DNA from: Pseudomonadota bacterium
GTDB lineage: Bacteria; Pseudomonadota; Alphaproteobacteria; Rhizobiales; Methylopilaceae
Direction: 5' to 3'
Length of the DNA stretch: 64,000 bases
Assembly (NCBI GenBank): GCA_023430145.1
Contig: JAEZCD010000095.1
Location: 25,570-89,569 of the forward strand
Below, piece by piece: positions 1 through 10,337 of this stretch (positions within the stretch are counted from its first letter, which is position 1; each line of letters opens with the position of its first letter). A program made the translations under genes and the position numbers. A model generated the notes under the pieces. It searched no databases. It was given only the letters and a program-made list of their open reading frames with translations, and was not told the DNA's origin.

Positions 1-872
1 GCCACCGTCGCGGGCCAGCGCTCCCGAACAGGGCTCTACCGCTATCTGCGGCGCAATCCGAGCCTCGTCATCGGCCTCGCCATGATCGGCGCGCTGCTGC
101 TCTTCACGCTGATCGGCCGGCAGCTCGTCTCCTGGGACGCAGCGTTCCCGCTGACCGGGCCGCGCGCCCGGCCGCCCTCCGCACAGTGGTGGTTCGGCAC
201 CGACGCGAAGGGACGCGACCTTTTCGCCGTCATGGTCTACGGCACGCTGCTGACGCTGAAGATCGGCCTGATCGCCGGCTTTCTCGGCCTCTTCGTCGGA
301 ACCATCGTCGGCTTCGTCTCGGCCTATTACGGCGGCTGGGTCGACGCCACCGTGCGCGTGCTGGTCGACGTCCTCATCACCGTGCCGACGCTGCTCGTGC
401 TCGTCGTCGTCGCCTCGGCGATCCAGACCAGCATGAGCACGACCGTGATGGCGATCACCATCGCGCTCCTCGCCTGGCGCGAGCCGGCGCGGCAGATCCG
501 GGCGCAAGTGCTGGTGATGCGCGAGGCGCCCTACGTGCTCGTCGCGCGCCTCAACGGCGCGGGTCCCCTGCGGATCATCTTCCGCGAGCTGATCCCGAAC
601 CTATTACCCTATCTCGGCGCGAGCCTCGTCATGGCGGTCGCGCAGGCGGTGCTCGCCTCGATCGGTCTCGAGGCGCTCGGGCTCGGCGCCCCTTCGGAGC
701 CCACGCTCGGCATGACGATCTACTGGATGATGAGCGAGTCGGCGTTCCTGCTCGGCCTCTGGTGGTGGATTCTCGAGCCGGTCACCGTGCTCGTCATCCT
801 CTTCGTCGGCCTCTACCTCGTCACCGCCGGTCTCGACGAGCTCGCCAATCCGCGCCTGCGGCGGAGCACCTG

Positions 873-873
<1 letters not shown>
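1..873 (+). CDS. Opp/Dpp-type ABC transporter permease (DppC/OppC-like), 5' truncated by window edge
   Basis: Inner-membrane permease of a peptide/nickel/oligosaccharide-type ABC importer. The frame is open to base 1 and already reads as the N-terminal LRRNPSLVIGLAMIG membrane-entry segment, so the true start lies outside the window; the ATG at base 82 is internal. Several hydrophobic segments follow, and the EAA-like loop is visible (VARLNGAGPLRIIFRELIPN), which docks to the ATPases. The stop overlaps the next ATG (TGATG at 871-875), so it is translationally coupled to the ATPase gene. The family is clear; the substrate is not. Confidence 0.93.
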
Positions 874-1834
<961 letters not shown>

Positions 1835-1838
<4 letters not shown>

Positions 1839-2836
1839 CGCAGCCGCTGCTGGAGCTCTTCGCCGTCGAGAAGCGCTACGGTCCGCTCGTCGCCGTCGCG
1901 TCGCTGGATCTTCGCATCGATGCAGACCGCGCACCGATCATCGCCATCGCCGGCGAGAGCGGCAGCGGCAAGACGACGCTCGCCTCGCTTCTGCTCGGCT
2001 TCGTCGAGCCCACGTCCGGCGAGATCCGCTACAAGGGCCAGCCGATCAGGCACCTCGGCCGGCAGGCGTGGCGGTCGTTCCGCCGCGAAGTCCAGGCGGT
2101 CTTTCAGGATCCCTTCGCCGTCTACAATCCCTTCTACCGGGTCGATCACGCCCTGCTCGAGCCCCTGCGCCTGTTCGGCCTCGCCAAATCGAAGGCCGAG
2201 GCGCGGCGGATGATGGAGGCCGTCTGCGAGAAGGTCGGCCTGCATCCCGAGGACACGCTGGGCCGCTTCCCGCATCAGCTTTCCGGCGGCCAGCGCCAGC
2301 GCCTGATGGTGGCGCGCGCTCTGCTGCTGCGGCCGCGACTGCTCGTCGCCGACGAGCCCGTGTCGATGATCGACGCCTCGCTGCGCGCGCTGGTGCTCGG
2401 CAACCTGCGATCCCTCAACAAAGAGCTGCGGCTGCCGATCGTCTACATCACGCACGACCTCACGACCGCCTACCACATCGCCGACGTCATCATGGTGATG
2501 TACCGGGGCAGGGTGGTCGAGGCAGGGCCGGCGGAAAGCGTCATCGAGTCGCCGCAGCATCCCTACACGCGGCTCCTGGTCGATTCGATCCCCTGGCCCG
2601 ATCTCGGCATCGGCTGGGGCGCGAGCCAGCCGATCCTGCGCGAGGACGACCGCGCCCTGGTCGAGACCGGCTGTGCCTTCGCCGGTCGCTGCCCGGCCGC
2701 CATGCCCGCCTGCCGCAGCACGCCGCCGCCTCTCTACAGGTCCGGCCGCGACACGGCCGTCCGCTGCATCCTGCACAAGACGCCGACCCCGTTCGACGAC
2801 CGGCAGCTCAGCACCCTGCTGCAGCTGGCGCATTGA
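1835..2836 (+). CDS. Opp/Dpp-type ABC transporter ATP-binding protein (DppF/OppF-like)
   Basis: Second ATPase subunit, 333 aa. Walker A is GESGSGKTTLA, the signature LSGGQRQR, Walker B LLVADEPVSMID, and the C terminus again has the Cys-containing extension (CAFAGRCPAAMPAC). Dpp/Opp importers normally need this D/F pair of ATPases. Coupled to the gene before it by a 4-base overlap; a 19-base gap with a GGAAAG ribosome site separates it from the enolase-superfamily gene, so all five genes from 1 to 4868 are probably one transcript. Walker B ends SMID rather than the usual SALD, a conservative change. Confidence 0.94.
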
Positions 2837-2855
2837 CTTGAAGGAAAGATCACCG

Positions 2856-4034
2856 ATGAAAATCACCCGCGTCAAAGCAGTCGTCGTCGCCGCGCCCCCG
2901 CATCGCAACTGGATCTTCGTCAAGCTCGAGACCGACCAGCCGGGCCTGCACGGCTGGGGCGAGGCGACCCTCGAATGGAAGACGCGCGCGGTCGTCGGCT
3001 GCGTCGAGGACTTCGAGCCGATCGTCGTCGGGCGCGATCCGCGCAACGTCACCCAGATCGTCGAGCTGCTCAACAGGAGCGCCTTCTGGCCGCTCGGCGT
3101 CATCGGCCTGACGGCGCTGAGCGCCATCGAGCAGGCGGCCTGGGACATCAAGGCCAAGGACATGGGCGTGCCGGTCTGGCAGGCGCTCGGCGGCAAGGTC
3201 CGGGATCGGGTGCGCGTTTACACCCACATAGGCGCCGGCAAGGTGAAGATCGTCCGCCACAGCCGCGACATCGTCAGCTATTGCGAGTCGGCCGCGGAGC
3301 TGAAGGAGGCGGGCTACGACGCGCTGAAGACCGGGCCCGTGCCCTACATGCACTACGACCCGGATCTGGCGCAGGTGCGTCACGCCGGCAAGCTTCTGGA
3401 TGGGCTGCGCGACACGGTCGGCGACTCCGTCGACATCCTGCTCGATTTCCACGGCCGTCCGTCGTCGATGCGGGCGGCGCTCGCCTATATCGACGCCGTC
3501 AGTCCGGCCCGGCCGATGTTCGTCGAGGAGCCAATCCAGCCCGGCGATCCGGAGGCCATGCGCATGATCGCCGAGCGCGCCGGCTGCCCGATCGCCACCG
3601 GCGAGCGCATCCTCACCCACAAGGAATACGAAGACCTCTGCAACATGAAGGCGGTCACCTACATCCAGCCCGACCTCTGTCATTGCGGCGGCTTCACCGT
3701 CGGCAAGCAGATCGCGGCGACCGCGGCGGCGAACTACATCGGCGTGTGCCCGCACAATCCGATGGGGCCGATCGCCGGCGCGGTCGGGCTGCATTTCGCC
3801 GCTGCCGTTCCGAACTTCGTCATCCTCGAGGAGATTTCCGGCGCGATCCCGTGGTTCTCGGAGGTCGTCTCGACGCCGATCAAGCGTGTCGACGGCTACT
3901 GGGAGATCCCGACCGCTCCCGGCCTCGGCGTCGAGGTCGACGAGGCGGCCGCCGCAAAGCACCCCTTCCAGCAGGAGGAGATCGCCGGCCTGCAGGCGAT
4001 CGTCGCCCGCGACGGCACGATAACCAACTGGTAG
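2856..4034 (+). CDS. Enolase-superfamily sugar-acid dehydratase, D-galactonate dehydratase-like
   Basis: 392 aa, full length for mandelate racemase/muconate lactonizing-type proteins. The residues match the galactonate dehydratase subgroup: a Lys in DALKTGP, metal ligand Asp with adjacent catalytic His in LLDFHGR, metal Glu in FVEEPIQ and ATGERI, and the C-terminal catalytic His in CPHNPMGP. The DFH plus CPHNP pair is what separates dehydratases of this type from racemases. It would remove water from an aldonic acid to give a 2-keto-3-deoxy acid; the exact sugar cannot be told from sequence. Its place after an Opp-type importer suggests the transporter brings in a sugar acid or glycoside. Confidence 0.85.
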   Translation: MKITRVKAVVVAAPPHRNWIFVKLETDQPGLHGWGEATLEWKTRAVVGCVEDFEPIVVGRDPRNVTQIVELLNRSAFWPLGVIGLTALSAIEQAAWDIKAKDMGVPVWQALGGKVRDRVRVYTHIGAGKVKIVRHSRDIVSYCESAAELKEAGYDALKTGPVPYMHYDPDLAQVRHAGKLLDGLRDTVGDSVDILLDFHGRPSSMRAALAYIDAVSPARPMFVEEPIQPGDPEAMRMIAERAGCPIATGERILTHKEYEDLCNMKAVTYIQPDLCHCGGFTVGKQIAATAAANYIGVCPHNPMGPIAGAVGLHFAAAVPNFVILEEISGAIPWFSEVVSTPIKRVDGYWEIPTAPGLGVEVDEAAAAKHPFQQEEIAGLQAIVARDGTITNW

Positions 4035-4040
4035 GGGAAC

Positions 4041-4868
4041 ATGTCCGGCAAGACGAGGGTCCTCATCACCGGGGCGACCGGCAATATCGGCCGCAAGCTG
4101 CGCGCCCACCTCGAGACCTCCGGCGCCTACGAACTGCGCCTCCTGTGCCTGAACCCGGGCAAGGATCCGGCGGTCCAGACCGCCGATCTCTCCGTCTACG
4201 ACGAGGCCTGGGCGAGCGCCTTCGACGGCGTCGACACGGTGCTGCACATCGCCGCCGATCCGAGCCCTTGGGCGAGCTGGGGCCGCGTGCAGCAACTGAA
4301 CCTCGATCTCTTGTTCAACGTGATGGCGGCGGCGCAGCAGCGTGGCGTGCGGCGCCTCGTCTTCGCCAGCTCCAACTACGTGGTCGCCGGCTATCGCTTT
4401 CGCCGCGAGCGGTTGACCACCGACCTCGAGCCGCTACCGATCAATGCCTATGGAGCCTCGAAGCTGGTCGGCGAGCGGCTCGGCAAGATGTTCGCCGAAC
4501 GGTACGGCATGAGCTTCATCGCCTTCCGCATCGGCGTCTGCCAGCGCGCCAACGACAATCGTTTCGGCCCCTGGATCCCCTTCGGCAATTGGGGCCAGGC
4601 GATGTGGGTCAGCGATCGCGACCTCTGCCGGGCATTCCAGGCGGCGATCGACGACCGCGATGTCGAGTTCGGCGTCTACAACCTCGTCTCGAACAATCCC
4701 GGCATGCGCTGGGATCTCGACAACCTGCGTCGCGACTTGAAGTGCACGCCCGAGGACGGGGAGGCGCCGCAGCTCACGCTGGCCCATCGCCTGCGGGCCG
4801 GCGTCGCCTGGCTGCGGCTTTCGGCGCTCCCGGCCTTGGCCGAGCGCATCGGGGGGAGACGATGGTGA
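4041..4868 (+). CDS. NAD-dependent epimerase/dehydratase-family SDR, uronate dehydrogenase-like
   Basis: 275 aa extended short-chain dehydrogenase. The nucleotide site is TGATGNIG near the N terminus and the catalytic pair is YGASK (INAYGASKLVGE). The motif FASSN before it and RIGVC after it resemble uronate dehydrogenases, which oxidise hexuronates to aldonolactones, but epimerase or lactone chemistry cannot be excluded. The ATG follows AGGGGAAC, 6 bases after the dehydratase stop. A uronate dehydrogenase next to an aldonate dehydratase would form two consecutive steps of an oxidative uronate pathway; that link is inference. Confidence 0.82.
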   Translation: MSGKTRVLITGATGNIGRKLRAHLETSGAYELRLLCLNPGKDPAVQTADLSVYDEAWASAFDGVDTVLHIAADPSPWASWGRVQQLNLDLLFNVMAAAQQRGVRRLVFASSNYVVAGYRFRRERLTTDLEPLPINAYGASKLVGERLGKMFAERYGMSFIAFRIGVCQRANDNRFGPWIPFGNWGQAMWVSDRDLCRAFQAAIDDRDVEFGVYNLVSNNPGMRWDLDNLRRDLKCTPEDGEAPQLTLAHRLRAGVAWLRLSALPALAERIGGRRW

Positions 4869-5001
4869 CGGCGATAGCGCGCTCCGGGCCGGGACGGCCA
4901 CTTTCGTCCGCCGCGGGCCGGATCGGTCACCTCAGAAAGAGCACGCGTGAATATCTCGCGGGTACGGCGGCCTTGCGGCGACCGGGGCCGCGAGCGCCCG
5001 C

Positions 5002-5400
5002 TCACGCGGCCGCGGTCTCCGGCGCATACTGCGCGAGGCCATGGCCGAACGACCAGTTCTCGGGCAGCGTCTCGACGAGATTGATGAAGACGTCTTCCGG
5101 GCGGATGCCGGGGTCGGCCGTGAGCTTCTCGACGATGCGGCGATAGAGTGCCCGCTTCTGCGCGATGCCGCGCGTGTTGCTGACGATCAGCTGAATGACG
5201 ACGAGATCGTTGCTGCGCGCTATTCCAAGATAGGTGGGACTGCAGTGGAAGTCGGCCGCGTCATGCTCGGTGAGCAGCATGAAGTAGTCGTCCTCGGGCA
5301 CGTTGTAGGTCTCGCGCATGGCCGCGTAGAGACCGTCGAGAATAGCCTGTCGGTAGGGGGCGGGCTTGCCGCGGCGCAGCGCGACACGGGTGAGTGGCAT
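5002..5400 (-). CDS. Tautomerase-family protein (4-oxalocrotonate tautomerase/MIF fold)
   Basis: 132 aa. Proline follows the initiator Met (MPLTRVAL), as required for the catalytic N-terminal Pro of tautomerases. The fold pattern of a beta strand, helix and the late segment FINLVETLPENWSFG matches the two-motif tautomerase family found next to LysR regulators. Likely enol-keto tautomerisation of a small aromatic or dicarboxylic metabolite; substrate unknown. It is transcribed away from the LysR gene starting at 5512, so it is the probable regulatory target. Confidence 0.83.
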   Translation of the reverse strand: MPLTRVALRRGKPAPYRQAILDGLYAAMRETYNVPEDDYFMLLTEHDAADFHCSPTYLGIARSNDLVVIQLIVSNTRGIAQKRALYRRIVEKLTADPGIRPEDVFINLVETLPENWSFGHGLAQYAPETAAA

Positions 5401-5466
5401 GGTGTGGTCCTCCTAACCGGGCGATCCAGTATCGGTGCAGCGAGGATAGGTCGGGCGTGACCATTC

Positions 5467-5500
5467 GAAAATCACATGGAACCATATTTCAATGATTTTC
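5467..5500. promoter_or_regulatory. Inverted repeat, candidate LysR-type operator
   Basis: GAAAATCA at 5467-5474 is mirrored exactly by TGATTTTC at 5493-5500 with an 18-base spacer that also holds ATGG-AA-CCAT. It sits in the AT-rich 111-bp gap between the divergent tautomerase and LysR genes, where LysR proteins normally bind. Binding is inferred. Confidence 0.5.
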
Positions 5501-5511
5501 ATCGATCATGA

Positions 5512-6372
5512 ATGGCTGCCATGAAGGCGCTCGATATCGACACCGTCCATGCCTTCGTCCTGGTCGCCGATCTGGCGAGCTTCACCCGTGCGGCGGAGGC
5601 GACGGAGTCGACGCAGTCGGCGGTGAGCCTGAAGATCAAGCGCCTGGAGGCGGGGCTCGGCCGGCGCCTGCTCGAGCGGACGCCGCGGCGGGTCCGTCTC
5701 ACCGCCGCCGGCGAGGTCTTCCTCGAACGGGCCCGAACGCTGATCGAGGCGCACGGCAACGCGCTGGACGCTTTCGCGGGCGAGCGGCGGCGGCTCGTCG
5801 TCGGCATCAGCGATCACGCGGTCGGCGCCGAGCTGCCGCTGCTGCTGCAGCGCGTCAAGCGCGCCGAGCCGGGGCTGCTGCTCGAGATGCGCGTCGGCAG
5901 CTCGCGCGACATCCTCGCCGACTTCGACAATGGCGGGCTCGACGCCGCCATCGTGCTCGGGCACGATTCCGGGCGACGGGGCGGGCAGGTGCTGCTCGCC
6001 GAGGCGTTCGGCTGGATGGCAGCGCGTGATTTCACCCATCGCGCCGGCGATCCCCTGCCGCTCGCGGCGCAGGCCACCGCGTGCGGCTTGCGCAGCATGG
6101 GCGTGTCGGCGCTCGACGAGGCCGGCATCGCCTGGACCGAAGTCTTCGTCGGCGGCGGCGTCGGCACGATCGCCGCCGCGGTCTCGGCCGGGCTCGCGGT
6201 GGCGGTGCTCGGCCGGCGTGTCGCTCCGCCGGGATCCGTCGATGTCGGGCCGGCGCTCGGCCTACCAAAACTGCCGCCGCGCGACCTTTTGCTCTATGCG
6301 AGCCTCTCCGATCCCGAGGCGAGACAATCGCTGAAGACGCTCGTCGCGGCCATTCGCTCGACGGCGGTGTGA
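5512..6372 (+). CDS. LysR-family transcriptional regulator
   Basis: 286 aa. The N-terminal winged helix-turn-helix (about residues 7-65) reads VADLASFTRAAEATESTQSA then KRLEAGLGRRLLERTPR, the usual LysR pattern; the rest is the periplasmic-binding-protein-like effector domain. Two in-frame ATGs (5512 and 5521) are possible; the second removes only three residues. Divergent from the tautomerase gene with a perfect inverted repeat in the gap, so autoregulation and control of the tautomerase are likely. Confidence 0.93.
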   Translation: MAAMKALDIDTVHAFVLVADLASFTRAAEATESTQSAVSLKIKRLEAGLGRRLLERTPRRVRLTAAGEVFLERARTLIEAHGNALDAFAGERRRLVVGISDHAVGAELPLLLQRVKRAEPGLLLEMRVGSSRDILADFDNGGLDAAIVLGHDSGRRGGQVLLAEAFGWMAARDFTHRAGDPLPLAAQATACGLRSMGVSALDEAGIAWTEVFVGGGVGTIAAAVSAGLAVAVLGRRVAPPGSVDVGPALGLPKLPPRDLLLYASLSDPEARQSLKTLVAAIRSTAV

Positions 6373-6391
6373 AGACGGTAGGCCCGGAGCT

Positions 6392-7351
6392 TCACGGCCG
6401 CTTGGAGGGCTGACCGATCGGGTTGCGCTTGCGATGTGCGAGGATCTCGGGGCCCGGATCGATCGGCACCCTGTCGCCGCCGGGACTGTCGATGGCGAAC
6501 AGGGCGTCGGCCAGCCGCTGCCGGGACGTCAGCCGTAAGTCGGGCCCCTGCCCGCCGTCGAAGGAGAGCGCCTCGAGATGCGGATTGGTGTTGATCTCGA
6601 ACACCACCTCGCCGCCCTGCAGGATCCCAAAATCGGCCCGGCCGTACTCGATGCGGCCAAGCGCGAACGCCTTGCTCACCGTCGGCACATCGGCGTTCTG
6701 GCGCACGAAGCGTTCCGCCTTCGCCCCGAGCTCACCGGTCGGCAGGTCGCCGTTCTTCACATACCAGACGTCGCTGACCAGCACGCCGAAGGCGCTGATC
6801 GTCTGGCCTATGCGGAAGCTCGCATACCGGCCCCAGATGCCTGGCGCCATCCTCTCGGCCTGGAACTCGACGACCAGCACCCCCTCGGGCGATATGCCGA
6901 GGTCGGTCAGCCGGCCGAGCTGCAGATCGAGATCGTCCTGGTCGTGGATGAGCAGCGACAGCGGCCCCGTATGCTCGTGCTCGAAGCGCAGGAAGACCGG
7001 GAAGCGGGCCGGCCGCGGGTCCTCGTCGGCCCGGTAGGCGTTGTAGCCGTTGATGCCGGCGGCGGCGAGAGCCCGGATCAGCGGAAAGCGCGTCTTCACG
7101 GTCGCCGGATCGTTCAGGCAGCGCAGGCCGGCGCTCGAGAGCTGCTGGTAGTAAAGCCCCGCGAGCCGTCGCTCCCAGGGATAGAGCCGCTCGATATCGG
7201 CGAAGATGTAGGTGGCCCGCGGCAGCGCGTCGATGTGCAGGAGCTTGTCGTAGAGCATGACCTTGGTGTCCGGGACGGGGACCCCGAAGCGCTGCGTGAC
7301 GAGCGAGGCGACGGTGTGCTCGTGGCCGTAGGACGTGACGAAGACGATCAT
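6392..7351 (-). CDS. Uncharacterised ATP-grasp-like protein (copy 1)
   Basis: 319 aa from the ATG at 7351, chosen because GGGGAA lies 7 bases upstream and the sequence MIVFVTSYGHE begins a clean beta strand; a longer reading adds 18 low-complexity residues. No named family is recognised with certainty. The C-terminal part has YGRADF followed by VFEINTNPHLEAL, an ExNxNP pattern like the metal-binding strand of ATP-grasp enzymes, and a central RFPVFLRFEHEH strand like the nucleotide-binding lid. It follows the Pot-type permease gene in the same direction after 73 bases. A divergent paralogue is present at 47423-48442. Confidence 0.7.
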   Translation of the reverse strand: MIVFVTSYGHEHTVASLVTQRFGVPVPDTKVMLYDKLLHIDALPRATYIFADIERLYPWERRLAGLYYQQLSSAGLRCLNDPATVKTRFPLIRALAAAGINGYNAYRADEDPRPARFPVFLRFEHEHTGPLSLLIHDQDDLDLQLGRLTDLGISPEGVLVVEFQAERMAPGIWGRYASFRIGQTISAFGVLVSDVWYVKNGDLPTGELGAKAERFVRQNADVPTVSKAFALGRIEYGRADFGILQGGEVVFEINTNPHLEALSFDGGQGPDLRLTSRQRLADALFAIDSPGGDRVPIDPGPEILAHRKRNPIGQPSKRP

Positions 7352-7424
7352 CGTGGTTCCCCGATCTGGATCTGCGGCGGCCGTCCGACCGGCCCACCGC
7401 GGCATTTCCGACGCGAAAGCCCGC

Positions 7425-8213
7425 TCATCCCCTGCGCTCCTGAAAGCGCCCGTAGACGAGCAGCAGCAACAGCGTGACGAGGATGATGAGACTGGAGATG
7501 GCCGCCAGGACCGGATCCGGATCGTCGTGGATGCCGTCCCAGATCCGGCGCGGAATGGTGACGAGGTCGCGCCCGGCGATGAACAGCACCATGACGATGT
7601 CGTCCCATGAATGCATGAAGGCGAAGACGAAGCCGAACAGCACCGCCCAGCGCACGTTCGGCAGGATCACGCGGAGCACGGCCTGCAGCGATGTGGCGCC
7701 GAGCCCGCGGGCGGCCTGGTAAAGACGCAGATCGAGATCAGACAGGCCGGCCGAGACGATGACGATCACGAAGGGGATCCCGGTCACTACGTGAGCGACG
7801 ATCACCCCCGCCGCGCCGCCGGCCGCGCGGAGATCGACGAGCAGCCGATAGAAGCCGAGCAGGAAGACGATCTGCGGCGTCACGAGCGGCAGCAGCATCA
7901 TCATCAGCACCGCGGTCCGCAGCGCGCCGCCGATGCGCCAGCAGCCGATGGCGCACAGCGTTCCGAGAACGGTGCAGACGATGGCGGTCGTTAGAGCGAT
8001 GCCGGCGCTCTGCAGGAAGCTCGAGAGCCACTCCTGCGACTGGAACAGCTTGACGTAGTGCCGCAGCGAGACCTCGCCCGACGGGAACGACAGGTATGGC
8101 TGGTCGGTCAGCGAGATCGGCACCACGAGCGCCACAGGAACGAGCAGGTAGCAGATCACGAGCCAGCCGGCGGTGCGCGTCGCAGCTCCGGGACTGGCGA
8201 GGTAGCGCGTCAT
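7425..8213 (-). CDS. Pot-type ABC transporter permease (PotC-like)
   Basis: 262 aa inner-membrane protein with about six hydrophobic segments (for example WLVICYLLVPVALVVPISL near the N terminus) and the ABC permease loop AARGLGATSLQAVLRVILPN. This matches PotC/YdcV of spermidine/putrescine-type importers. Its ATG overlaps the stop of the partner permease by 4 bases. Last transport gene of the leftward operon potD-A-B-C. Confidence 0.93.
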   Translation of the reverse strand: MTRYLASPGAATRTAGWLVICYLLVPVALVVPISLTDQPYLSFPSGEVSLRHYVKLFQSQEWLSSFLQSAGIALTTAIVCTVLGTLCAIGCWRIGGALRTAVLMMMLLPLVTPQIVFLLGFYRLLVDLRAAGGAAGVIVAHVVTGIPFVIVIVSAGLSDLDLRLYQAARGLGATSLQAVLRVILPNVRWAVLFGFVFAFMHSWDDIVMVLFIAGRDLVTIPRRIWDGIHDDPDPVLAAISSLIILVTLLLLLVYGRFQERRG

Positions 8214-9097
8214 TTGTCGGCGAAGTAGGAGGGGATGTGGACAAGGATCGACACCGCCGCGACGAGCAGCAGCACGGTGGCGAGCAGGCAGGTGGCGAGC
8301 ATAGTCGCCGTGCCCCAGCGGACGAGGTCCACGACCTGGACGTTGATGTACTCGGTCAGCATGATCGTGCGGCCGCCGCCGAGCAGGGCGGGCGTCACGT
8401 AGAAGCCGAGCGACAGCGTCAGCACGATGATGCCCGAGGCGGCGACGCCCCGCAGGCTGAGCGGCGCGAACACCCGCAGGAACGCCTGCGCCGGCGTCGC
8501 CCCGAGCCCGCGGGCGGCGACCATCAGCGAGCGGTCGATCCGCCCCATGCTCGCCGCCAGCGGCAGGATGCCATAGGGCAGCATGTAGTGGACGATGCCG
8601 ATCAGGACCGCTGTCTCGCTCCAGAGAATGGTCATCGGCCGGTCGATGACGCCGAGCTCGAGCAGTGCGCTGTTGGCGAGGCCCTCGCGGCGCAAGAGCG
8701 CGATCCAGGCGAAGGAGCGCACGAGTGCCGACACCCAGAGCGGCAGGAGCACGCAGATCAGCATCACCCCGCGCGTGCGGACCGAGGATTGCGTGATGCA
8801 GTAGGCGACAATGTAGGAGAGGACGAGGGTGACGGCGCTCGCCACCCCGCAGATGCGAACGGTCGTCAGCGCGACCTTGACGATGGTCGGGTCGCCGAGC
8901 TCGGCGTAGTTGCCGAGACCGGGCACCGGCTCGGTGACGCTCATCCAGAGCACCCGCGACAGGGGATAGACATAGAAGGCGAGCATGATGGCGACGGCCG
9001 GCGCGACCAGCGCGTACCAGAGGGCGCGGTCGCCCGGGCGCCAGGTCGGCACGACCGCGCCGGACTGCCGGAGTTCGCCGGTGCGCGCGATGCTCAT
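8210..9097 (-). CDS. Pot-type ABC transporter permease (PotB-like)
   Basis: 295 aa inner-membrane permease. Hydrophobic segments start at ALVAPAVAIMLAFYVYPLSR, and the coupling loop AARGLGATPAQAFLRVFAPLS is clear. PotB/PotH-like. ATGA overlaps link it on both sides (to the ATPase gene at 9094-9097 and to the PotC-like gene at 8210-8213). Confidence 0.93.
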   Translation of the reverse strand: MSIARTGELRQSGAVVPTWRPGDRALWYALVAPAVAIMLAFYVYPLSRVLWMSVTEPVPGLGNYAELGDPTIVKVALTTVRICGVASAVTLVLSYIVAYCITQSSVRTRGVMLICVLLPLWVSALVRSFAWIALLRREGLANSALLELGVIDRPMTILWSETAVLIGIVHYMLPYGILPLAASMGRIDRSLMVAARGLGATPAQAFLRVFAPLSLRGVAASGIIVLTLSLGFYVTPALLGGGRTIMLTEYINVQVVDLVRWGTATMLATCLLATVLLLVAAVSILVHIPSYFADK

Positions 9098-10218
9098 CGG
9101 GAGCTCGCGGCCGGAATGCCCGGCTCCTCTTCTCGGCCGGCGGCCTCCGCCTCGGCCTCGATGACGATCGAGTCGCCGGCCTCCCAGCCGACGGCGACGT
9201 GGCTTCCGGGCGACATCAGCGGTCCGTTCGACATCGCCCGCCCGACCAGCCGGCCGATGCCCTGGACCTCGACCGTGACGCTGTAGCTTTCGCCGAGATA
9301 GTTGATCGAGACGATCTCGCCGGCGAGGCTGTTCGCCGCCGCCCCGGCCCGCGCTCCGACGCGGACCTTCTCCGGCCGCACCGCCAGCAGCACCGGCTCG
9401 CCGGACAGGCCGGCGCCCCGGGCATCGCCGCGGTGCAGCAGCCGCCGGCCGGAGGATTCGTAGAAGAGGTCGTCGCCGACGCGGGCGAGGACGGCGCCGC
9501 GGATGAAGTTGCTCTGGCCGAGAAAGCGCGCGGCGAACGGGCTCGCCGGCCGCTCGTAGAGCTCCTGCGGCGTCCCCTTCTGGACGAGCCGGCCGTCGCG
9601 CAGGATGACGATCTGGTCCGACATCGACAGCGCCTCGGTCTGGTCGTGCGTCACGTAGACGACGGTCAGGCCGAAGCGCCGGTGCAGCTCGCTGATCTCG
9701 GCCTGCATCTCCGATCGCAGGCTCCTGTCGAGGGCGCTGAGGGGCTCGTCGAGCAGCACCACGCGCGGCTTGAAGACGAGCGCGCGTGCGAGCGCCGCGC
9801 GCTGCTGCTGACCGCCGGACACCGCCGTCGGTAGGCGATGCGCGAAGCCGCGCAGGTGCACCGCATCGAGCGCCTTGTCCACTGCTTCGGCGATCTGCGC
9901 GGCGGGCCAGCGGCGGATTCGCAAGGGGAACGCGACATTGTCGGCCAGCGACAGGTGCGGGAACAGCGCATAACCCTGGAAGACCATGCCGAAGTCGCGC
10001 TTCTCGGGCGCCAGCTCGCCGATCGGGAGGCCGTCGAAGCTGATGCTGCCGGCGGACGCCCGCACGAAGCCGGCGAGCACCGAGAGCAGCGTCGTCTTGC
10101 CGGAGCCGGACGGCCCGAGCACGGTGAGGAACTGCCCGCGGTCGACCTGGAACGAGACGTCGGCAAGCACCCGCGTGCTGCCATAGTCGGCCGAGAGGTG
10201 GTCGACGCGCAGGCTCAT
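9094..10218 (-). CDS. Pot-type ABC transporter ATP-binding protein (PotA-like)
   Basis: 374 aa ATPase. Walker A GPSGSGKTTLL, Q-loop in GMVFQGYALFPHL, signature VSGGQQQRAALARAL, Walker B VVLLDEPLSALD and the switch His in VTHDQTEAL are all present. The last 110 residues form the TOBE domain typical of PotA/FbpC-type importers (VLLAVRPEKVRVG). It is expected to energise the two permeases that overlap downstream. Confidence 0.95.
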   Translation of the reverse strand: MSLRVDHLSADYGSTRVLADVSFQVDRGQFLTVLGPSGSGKTTLLSVLAGFVRASAGSISFDGLPIGELAPEKRDFGMVFQGYALFPHLSLADNVAFPLRIRRWPAAQIAEAVDKALDAVHLRGFAHRLPTAVSGGQQQRAALARALVFKPRVVLLDEPLSALDRSLRSEMQAEISELHRRFGLTVVYVTHDQTEALSMSDQIVILRDGRLVQKGTPQELYERPASPFAARFLGQSNFIRGAVLARVGDDLFYESSGRRLLHRGDARGAGLSGEPVLLAVRPEKVRVGARAGAAANSLAGEIVSINYLGESYSVTVEVQGIGRLVGRAMSNGPLMSPGSHVAVGWEAGDSIVIEAEAEAAGREEEPGIPAASSR

Positions 10219-10337
10219 GCGATGCGACGGCGGTTCGGGAACCGGTCCGTGCTCCCTTGCGCGCTGCGAGCGACGATGCGCATCGGCGCCCTCGACCGCT
10301 GCCCGGCGACGACGGCCGGCCCGCTAGGCCGCGCGCC

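Noticed and set aside
2850..4295. 481-aa frame on the minus strand
   Set aside because: It is antisense to the dehydratase and SDR genes, with Arg/Asp/Gly/His-rich shadow composition and no recognisable motif.
8096..9286. 396-aa plus-strand frame
   Set aside because: Shadow of the PotB-like permease gene; low-complexity Gln/Arg/His composition.
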